In this document: positions 59,540 to 64,000 of the stretch, piece by piece
Layout of the letters: each line of letters opens with the position of its first letter
Position numbering within the stretch: the stretch's first letter is position 1
DNA from: Gammaproteobacteria bacterium
GTDB lineage: Bacteria; Pseudomonadota; Gammaproteobacteria; Xanthomonadales; SZUA-36
Direction: 5' to 3'
NCBI GenBank assembly: GCA_021772915.1
Contig: JAJFLB010000023.1
Location: forward strand, 206,864-270,863
DNA length: 64,000 nucleotides
Notes under the pieces: model-generated
Told to the model about the DNA's origin: nothing
The model's database searches: none
What the model saw: the letters and a program-made list of their open reading frames with translations, nothing else
Position numbers and translations under genes: made by a program

Positions 59540-59725
59540 ATGTCTGATCAGGTCAGGTGGATCAGATCCTACGTTCTGGACGAGGAAAACCGCACTTTGG
59601 GCACCGTGTACATTTACCAGGCGGTGGACCAAGATGCCATTATGGAACACCCCAAGCGAGCGGATTTGCCAGCCGATGAAGTGATACGGGTTGCCGATAC
59701 CGTGTTGGTCAGAGACGATCCCTGA
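59540..59725 (+). CDS. DUF4242-type small protein, 5' end apparently missing
   Basis: 61 residues from ATG: SDQVRWIRSYVLDEENRTLGTVYIYQAVDQDAIMEHPKRADLPADEVIRV follows the DUF4242 (nickel-binding-like) pattern of SYV, CxYxA and HAxxAGLPAD, with Thr in place of the usual Cys and Pro for Ala. Homology-like sequence continues upstream in frame (GPDLEAAAAKSTQVGNEEM) as far as the TGA of the dehydrogenase, with no start codon. The usual first ~15 residues are missing. It is either a truncated remnant or starts late. Confidence 0.6.
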   Translation: MSDQVRWIRSYVLDEENRTLGTVYIYQAVDQDAIMEHPKRADLPADEVIRVADTVLVRDDP

Positions 59726-60003
59726 TAGCACTGAACCGGTAAAAAAGGATAACGAAACCACGCTGTTTATCAAGCGGATTGTGCTCGCCCGCGCTGGACC
59801 AAAACTAACTCGCGAACGATGCTTTCCACCCTTTCCGCTACTCAGTAACAGCAGATTGGCACCATATCGTCTACATTTGGCAGAATTTGCGGTTACCTGC
59901 TATTGACTGCCAAAATAGTTCGCCCAAAATAGTAAGATCATATGGAGCAAAGGAAACTGGCTCCAGACATCGACAGTGGGGTTGTTTTTTCGGGAGCATC
60001 AAG

Positions 60004-60921
60004 ATGCCATCAATTAATGCAAAGCAAGGTCTCAAGATCCTGTTCCTATTTTGGGTCGTTGTCCTGACTTTGACGCCAACAACATCTCCAGCAGGGGGCA
60101 GCTCCCGGGAGCAGCTCCTGGTCTCGGCACGGTGGCTGGACGCACACCTTAAGGATGAGAATCTGGTTGTGCTCCATATTGGTCCACAAGAGGATTTCGA
60201 AAGGGAACACATAGCCGGCGCGCAGTATGTTGATTTCCAGAGCCTGGCGGCGCCGCATGATCACGATGCAGGCGATCTCATGCTTGAATTGCCGGAACCG
60301 GGACAGCTGCAGCAATCACTCCGTGATCTGGGCATTAATAACGACTCGAAAATAGTGGTTTACTGGAGTTCACGCTGGGTTACACCGGCCACCCGCGTTG
60401 TATTTACCCTGGATTGGGCCGGTCTTGGTGGTGGCACCGTATTACTCGACGGTGGCATTGATGCCTGGAAGGCCGCGGGTCATACAACAGGAAAGCAAGA
60501 GCCCCAGATCACCGCAGGTTCAGCGACCATCAAGCCCCGAAAACTGGTTGTGGATTCCTCCTGGATTGAAAACCACCAGGATAGTCCGGGTTATGCCCTA
60601 GTTGACGCCCGGGCGCCGGCATATTTCGACGGTATCAGCGAGGACACCAACAAGAAAGGCCACATCCCGGGCGCCGGCAGCCTGCCCTGGACTACGCTAT
60701 TGAACGATAATGTCAAACTCAAACCGGAAAGTGAGTTGCGTGACCTGCTGGCAAAGGCGGGTATCCAACCCGGTGACACCGTGGTTGCCTATTGTCATAT
60801 CGGGCAGTTTGCAACCATGGCCATGTTTGCCGCCCGCAGTCTCGGCCACGAGGTACTTCTTTACGATGGTGCCTGGCAGGATTGGGCAAGCCATGATTTG
60901 CCAGTCGAAATCACCCCGTGA
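60004..60921 (+). CDS. Periplasmic thiosulfate/3-mercaptopyruvate sulfurtransferase (tandem rhodanese)
   Basis: 305 residues from ATG 60004 with a Sec signal peptide (ILFLFWVVVLTLTPTTSPAGG). The first rhodanese domain (LVVLHIGPQEDFEREHIAGAQYVDF) has YWSSRW where a Cys loop would be and is inactive. The second (YALVDARAPAYFDG) has the catalytic loop YCHIGQFATMAMFAARSLG. It should move sulfane sulfur outside the cytoplasm. Its stop overlaps the GTG start of the first YeeE-type gene (GTGA), tying it to sulfur-compound transport. Confidence 0.9.
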   Translation: MPSINAKQGLKILFLFWVVVLTLTPTTSPAGGSSREQLLVSARWLDAHLKDENLVVLHIGPQEDFEREHIAGAQYVDFQSLAAPHDHDAGDLMLELPEPGQLQQSLRDLGINNDSKIVVYWSSRWVTPATRVVFTLDWAGLGGGTVLLDGGIDAWKAAGHTTGKQEPQITAGSATIKPRKLVVDSSWIENHQDSPGYALVDARAPAYFDGISEDTNKKGHIPGAGSLPWTTLLNDNVKLKPESELRDLLAKAGIQPGDTVVAYCHIGQFATMAMFAARSLGHEVLLYDGAWQDWASHDLPVEITP

Positions 60922-61451
60922 ATAAAGCTGCAATGACAGTTTCCAGGGTATACATGAATCCCTATCTTGCCGGTGTGGGTATCGGGCTGGTGTTGTTAGC
61001 GTCCTTTGTCCTGGTTGGCCGTGGATTGGGTGCCTCAGGGGCCTTTTCCAGCGTGGTCGCGTCCACCATCGCCGGCACCGCTCCGGAGCACGTTGCGGGT
61101 AACCCCGCCTACACGGGTTATCTCAGGGATGGCAGTGTTCACCCACTCAAGGACTGGCTGGTGTTCGAGATCATTGGTGTCACGCTGGGCGGTTTGTTCT
61201 CGGCGCTGCTCGCCGGTCGATTACGCTTGAGTATAGATCGCGGGACCCAAATCAGTGACCGCACACGCCTGTTTCTTGCTTTTGGCGGCGGTGCAATCAT
61301 GGGTATCGGCGCCAAGCTGGCAAGAGGCTGCACCAGCGGTCAGGCATTAACGGGCGGTGCCATGTTAAGTGTCGGCAGCTGGCTGTTCGTGGTGGCGGCA
61401 TTCGCCGCCGGATACCTGGCTTCGCCGTTGTTCAGGCGGAGTTGGAAATGA
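60918..61451 (+). CDS. YeeE/YedE family (DUF395) sulfur transport protein, half A
   Basis: 177 residues with about five hydrophobic segments. Signature GAKLARGCTSGQALTGGAMLSVGSW carries the Cys used by YeeE-type thiosulfate channels to pass sulfur. N-terminus MNPYLAGVGIGLVLLASFVLVGRGLGASG matches half-length YedE proteins. GTG 60918 overlaps the sulfurtransferase stop. It acts in the inner membrane, probably paired with half B. Confidence 0.9.
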   Translation: MNKAAMTVSRVYMNPYLAGVGIGLVLLASFVLVGRGLGASGAFSSVVASTIAGTAPEHVAGNPAYTGYLRDGSVHPLKDWLVFEIIGVTLGGLFSALLAGRLRLSIDRGTQISDRTRLFLAFGGGAIMGIGAKLARGCTSGQALTGGAMLSVGSWLFVVAAFAAGYLASPLFRRSWK

Positions 61452-62032
61452 ACGCCCCCTGGCTCGGAATTGGCATCCTCTCTGTCGACCAGAGCCTGGC
61501 GCTCGCATTGGTGATTGGCCTGGGTTTTGGTTGGTTCCTGGAACGCGGCGGTCTCGGTAATGCACGCAAACTCGCCGGCCAGTTCTACCTCACCGATATG
61601 ACAGTTCTGAAGGTCATGTTCAGCGCCATTATCACCACCATGCTGGGCTTGTTCTGGTTATCGCGTCTGGGCTTTATTGATCTGACGCTGGTCTACTTGC
61701 CCCCGACATTCTTGCTACCGCAATTGCTTGGCGGTTTGGTCTTCGGTTTCGGCTTTGTAATGGGTGGTCTTTGTCCCGGCACCTCCTGCGTGGCCGCTGC
61801 GAGCGGGCGTATCGATGGCATGATGCTGCTCGTGGGAATGCTGTTCGGCATATTTGTGTTCAACGAAATCTATCCACTGATCAGCGGATTTTATGGTTCA
61901 ACACCGCTGGGGCAGATTACCCTCGCCGAGCAGTTTAATTTACCCCACGGACTGGTCGTGTTTGCCATCGTGGCCATGGGGCTGATGGCTTTCCTTGTGG
62001 CCGAGCACCTGGAATCCCGCCACGGGTCCTGA
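61448..62032 (+). CDS. YeeE/YedE family (DUF395) sulfur transport protein, half B
   Basis: 194 residues. The ATG at 61448 overlaps the half A stop (ATGA). Hydrophobic segments and signature FGFVMGGLCPGTSCVAAASGRIDGMMLLVGMLFGIFVFNEIYP, with two Cys in the sulfur-relay motif; SGFYGS near the end. Together halves A and B match the two repeats of full-length YeeE. Confidence 0.9.
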   Translation: MNAPWLGIGILSVDQSLALALVIGLGFGWFLERGGLGNARKLAGQFYLTDMTVLKVMFSAIITTMLGLFWLSRLGFIDLTLVYLPPTFLLPQLLGGLVFGFGFVMGGLCPGTSCVAAASGRIDGMMLLVGMLFGIFVFNEIYPLISGFYGSTPLGQITLAEQFNLPHGLVVFAIVAMGLMAFLVAEHLESRHGS

Positions 62033-62041
62033 TTGGTAACA

Positions 62042-62656
62042 ATGGGAACCGACCGGGGAGTTAACACGATACTGGCCATCATTGCCCTGACCCTGGCGGT
62101 CCTGGCATGGCTGGCTGGCAGTCCTTACGAAAAGACCACCCGTCAGGAAATCTCACCATTGTTGGCGAGTTTAATACCGGCCCCGGAAGACAGGCTTGGG
62201 GTCATAAACCTTGCTGAGTGGATACGGGACCGCAAACCCGGTCTGCGTATTCTGGACTTACGCACGGCCGAAGAGTTTGAGCAGTTTCACATCCCTACTG
62301 CCACCCACGTGCCATTGCTGAAGCTGGCTTTTTCTGATTTGTCTTCACCGGGTGTCACCGTGCTTTATGGCGCAAATGAGGAGCAGACTCTGCGTGGGGT
62401 ACTGGTCCTGAGGACTATGGGTATCACACCGCTGCATTACGTGGATGAAGGTGTCGGTCAATGGCTGAAACAAATTATCAACCCCACCCTTTACGAAAAC
62501 CCAAGTAGCGAAGAACGAACCCAGTTCCAGAGTGCATCAGAAGTCGCAGCCTACTTTGGTGGGCTATCCCGAACCAATGTTCCACGCAGAGAGGGTTTTC
62601 TGGACTCCACCGATGAAGTGTTACAAAGAACCATGCGCCGGGGTTGTTCTTTTTGA
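62042..62656 (+). CDS. Membrane-anchored rhodanese-like protein lacking the active-site Cys
   Basis: 204 residues. N-terminal anchor (TILAIIALTLAVLAWLAG), then a rhodanese fold (LRILDLRTAEEFEQFHIPTATHVPL) in which the catalytic loop reads LYGANEEQTLRG with no Cys. The C-terminus is about 60 residues longer than the domain. TTG 62033 is an alternative start. Position directly after the YeeE-type genes suggests a structural or binding role in periplasmic sulfur handling. Confidence 0.82.
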   Translation: MGTDRGVNTILAIIALTLAVLAWLAGSPYEKTTRQEISPLLASLIPAPEDRLGVINLAEWIRDRKPGLRILDLRTAEEFEQFHIPTATHVPLLKLAFSDLSSPGVTVLYGANEEQTLRGVLVLRTMGITPLHYVDEGVGQWLKQIINPTLYENPSSEERTQFQSASEVAAYFGGLSRTNVPRREGFLDSTDEVLQRTMRRGCSF

Positions 62657-62685
62657 GTCCGACACGGGTGGCCTGGGTCATCCTG

Positions 62686-63693
62686 TTACTGAGTTTTTTT
62701 GGTACGAGTACTTTGAAACCGCTCCCGGTACTGGGTGGGTGGCACACCGAGAATGCGCAGAAACGAGCGGCGCATGTTTTCGGCTGAACGAAAACCACAA
62801 CGGTGAGCAATGGACTCGATCGGCAGGTTACCCTCTTCCAGACGTCTGCGAGCGGCCTGGGCCCTGGCCTGCTCGACGAAATTCGCTGGGGTTACACCCA
62901 TTTCGGCAGCGAACCGGCGTGCGAATGTCCGCTCACTCATCGCCGCCCGATTAGCCAACTTGCCAACCCGCAAGTCAAGATCGAGGTTGTCGAGTATCCA
63001 TAATTGCAATTTCTGCAGACGCCCTGACTCCAGTGACTGTGCCTTGAGGTGATTGCTGAACTGCGACTGACCACCGGGGCGTTTGAGGTACATGACCAAC
63101 TGCTGGGCAACCGCCAACGCCACGACCTGCCCCCAGTCATCTTCGACCATGGCCAGGGCCATATCCATACCGGCGGTGACACCGGCCGAACTGAAGATCT
63201 TTCCATGGCGTACAAAAATCGCATTCTGATCGACTCGCACATCCTTTCCGGCATGTTCGAGTTCCTCAAAGTACTCCCAGTGGGTGGTGGCAGTCTTATG
63301 ATCCAGCAGGCCGGCCCGCGCAAGGATTAATGATCCGGTACAAATGGAACCCACACGCCCAGCCTCTCCAGCCAGACGAACAAGATTTTCCAGGATGTTC
63401 GGATCTTTGCTTGCTTCGCTGTAACCAATGCCGCCGGCCACCAACAAGGTATCGACGTTCTTCACCTGGTCAAAACGGCGGTGAACAAGTAATTCGAGAC
63501 CCGAGGACATGGTGAGAGGGCCGGATTGGCTGGCGACCAGCTCTACCTTGTATGGCTGATGTCGGGTGTATCCCTGCTCCACCAACCAGCGTGCGGTACG
63601 GGAAAACACTTCCAGGGGCCCGGTGATGTCCAATACCTGTGCTTGCGGGAATCCCATCATGACAACTTCATGTACAGCTGAGCCTTTGCTCAT
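62686..63693 (-). CDS. GlxA family transcriptional regulator (DJ-1/PfpI plus AraC domain)
   Basis: 335 residues from ATG 63693. N-terminal DJ-1/PfpI-like domain (VVMMGFPQAQVLDITGPLEVFSRTARWL; nucleophile-elbow region VGSICTGSLILARAGLLDHKTATTHWEYFEEL with Cys retained), then an AraC helix-turn-helix pair (KLANRAAMSERTFARRFAAEMGVTPANFVEQARAQAARRRLEEGNLPIESIAHRCGFRSAENMRRSFLRILGVPPTQYR). It converges on the sulfur operon, 29 bases apart. Ligand unknown. Confidence 0.93.
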   Translation of the reverse strand: MSKGSAVHEVVMMGFPQAQVLDITGPLEVFSRTARWLVEQGYTRHQPYKVELVASQSGPLTMSSGLELLVHRRFDQVKNVDTLLVAGGIGYSEASKDPNILENLVRLAGEAGRVGSICTGSLILARAGLLDHKTATTHWEYFEELEHAGKDVRVDQNAIFVRHGKIFSSAGVTAGMDMALAMVEDDWGQVVALAVAQQLVMYLKRPGGQSQFSNHLKAQSLESGRLQKLQLWILDNLDLDLRVGKLANRAAMSERTFARRFAAEMGVTPANFVEQARAQAARRRLEEGNLPIESIAHRCGFRSAENMRRSFLRILGVPPTQYRERFQSTRTKKTQ

Positions 63694-63850
63694 TCTGTTT
63701 TCTCGCTCAATTGCCGGCTGCAAGAGAACATTTAATCGCCAAGTTGGTTTGAGTGCAACGTCTTACTTCAGGCCAACAAGTCCAATCTGTTTGGTCCTTC
63801 TACTCAGGTAGTCAGACATGGTGACCATTAACTGCCACAATCTCAGGGCC

Positions 63851-63884
63851 AAAAAAAAGGACCCGCACGAAACGGGTCCTTTTT
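63851..63884. terminator. Bidirectional intrinsic terminator
   Basis: AAAAGGACCCG-cacgaaa-CGGGTCCTTTT with eight T residues when read on the minus strand and five on the plus strand. It most likely ends a minus-strand gene entering from the right edge. Confidence 0.8.
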
Positions 63885-63948
63885 GAGTGGAGGTGGTTTG
63901 ATAGCAATCAAGCATCAAACCTTCACTCGCCCCTTTTACACAATGCAG

Positions 63949-64000
63949 TCAGTCAATATACTCAACTTCCTGCTTACCCCAGCTTGTTCCCCAAGCGTTT
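63949..64000 (-). CDS. Possible C-terminal end of a minus-strand gene (runs off the right edge)
   Basis: A 16-codon frame ending WGTSWGKQEVEYID and TGA lies about 65 bases before a strong minus-strand terminator. Too short to identify; another frame gives KRLGNKLG and TAA. Offered only because the terminator needs an upstream gene. Confidence 0.25.
   Translation of the reverse strand, partial: NAWGTSWGKQEVEYID

Overview
The window is bacterial chromosome, most likely from a gammaproteobacterium. The evidence is the radC-rpmB-rpmG block next to dut and an AlgC-type phosphomannomutase, a bifunctional ThrA in a thrABC operon, a GcvR-like double-ACT protein, GltBD, NnrS and HAE1-type RND pumps. 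No rRNA, tRNA, CRISPR array or phage was found. Nothing in the sequence fixes the genus. Coding density is high, but the gaps are unusually rich in short dispersed palindromic repeats.

Layout. 1-4.3 kb: edge of a possible IS3-type transposase, an exopolysaccharide sugar transferase and a TonB-dependent receptor with an added coiled coil. 4.4-9.2 kb: a repeat array, membrane-anchored AlgC, dut, and divergent radC-rpmB-rpmG. 9.6-16.2 kb: a lone hydantoinase A subunit, mutM, a GNAT enzyme, an SRPBCC protein, a MerR regulator ending in a 42-bp minisatellite, and a brnT-brnA-ACT-regulator operon. 16.3-20.5 kb: first RND pump. 20.7-30.8 kb: cysK, then an operon of hemerythrin, gltB, gltD and nnrS, then a DMT exporter. 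31.1-40.7 kb: a secreted protein, a PqqD-like/glycosyltransferase fusion, and asnB-thrA-thrB-thrC. 40.9-46.6 kb: surface-polysaccharide-type genes (FkbM methyltransferase, AlgJ-like and MBOAT acetylation pair, another methyltransferase) and a degenerate metallo-beta-lactamase-fold protein. 46.9-55.4 kb: a zinc peptidase, a second RND pump, and a convergent BlaI/M56-HEAT regulatory pair. 55.7-64 kb: a PadR regulator with a retropepsin-PDZ protease, a small membrane protein, a dehydrogenase, a DUF4242 remnant, a rhodanese/YeeE-like sulfur operon, and a GlxA-type regulator.

Three observations stand out. (1) A BlaI-type repressor and an M56 sensor protease with HEAT repeats share an identical 17-bp operator with the promoter region of the convergent RND pump, which suggests a protease-sensed efflux circuit. 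(2) Glutamate synthase sits between a hemerythrin, overlapping gltB by a TTGA stop/start, and NnrS. This suggests O2/NO protection built into a nitrogen-assimilation operon. (3) At least three families of structured repeats recur across the intergenic gaps. The commonest is a REP-like hairpin with GTTCCCGAC and GTCGGTCCTAC ends; one copy supplies the stop codon of nnrS.
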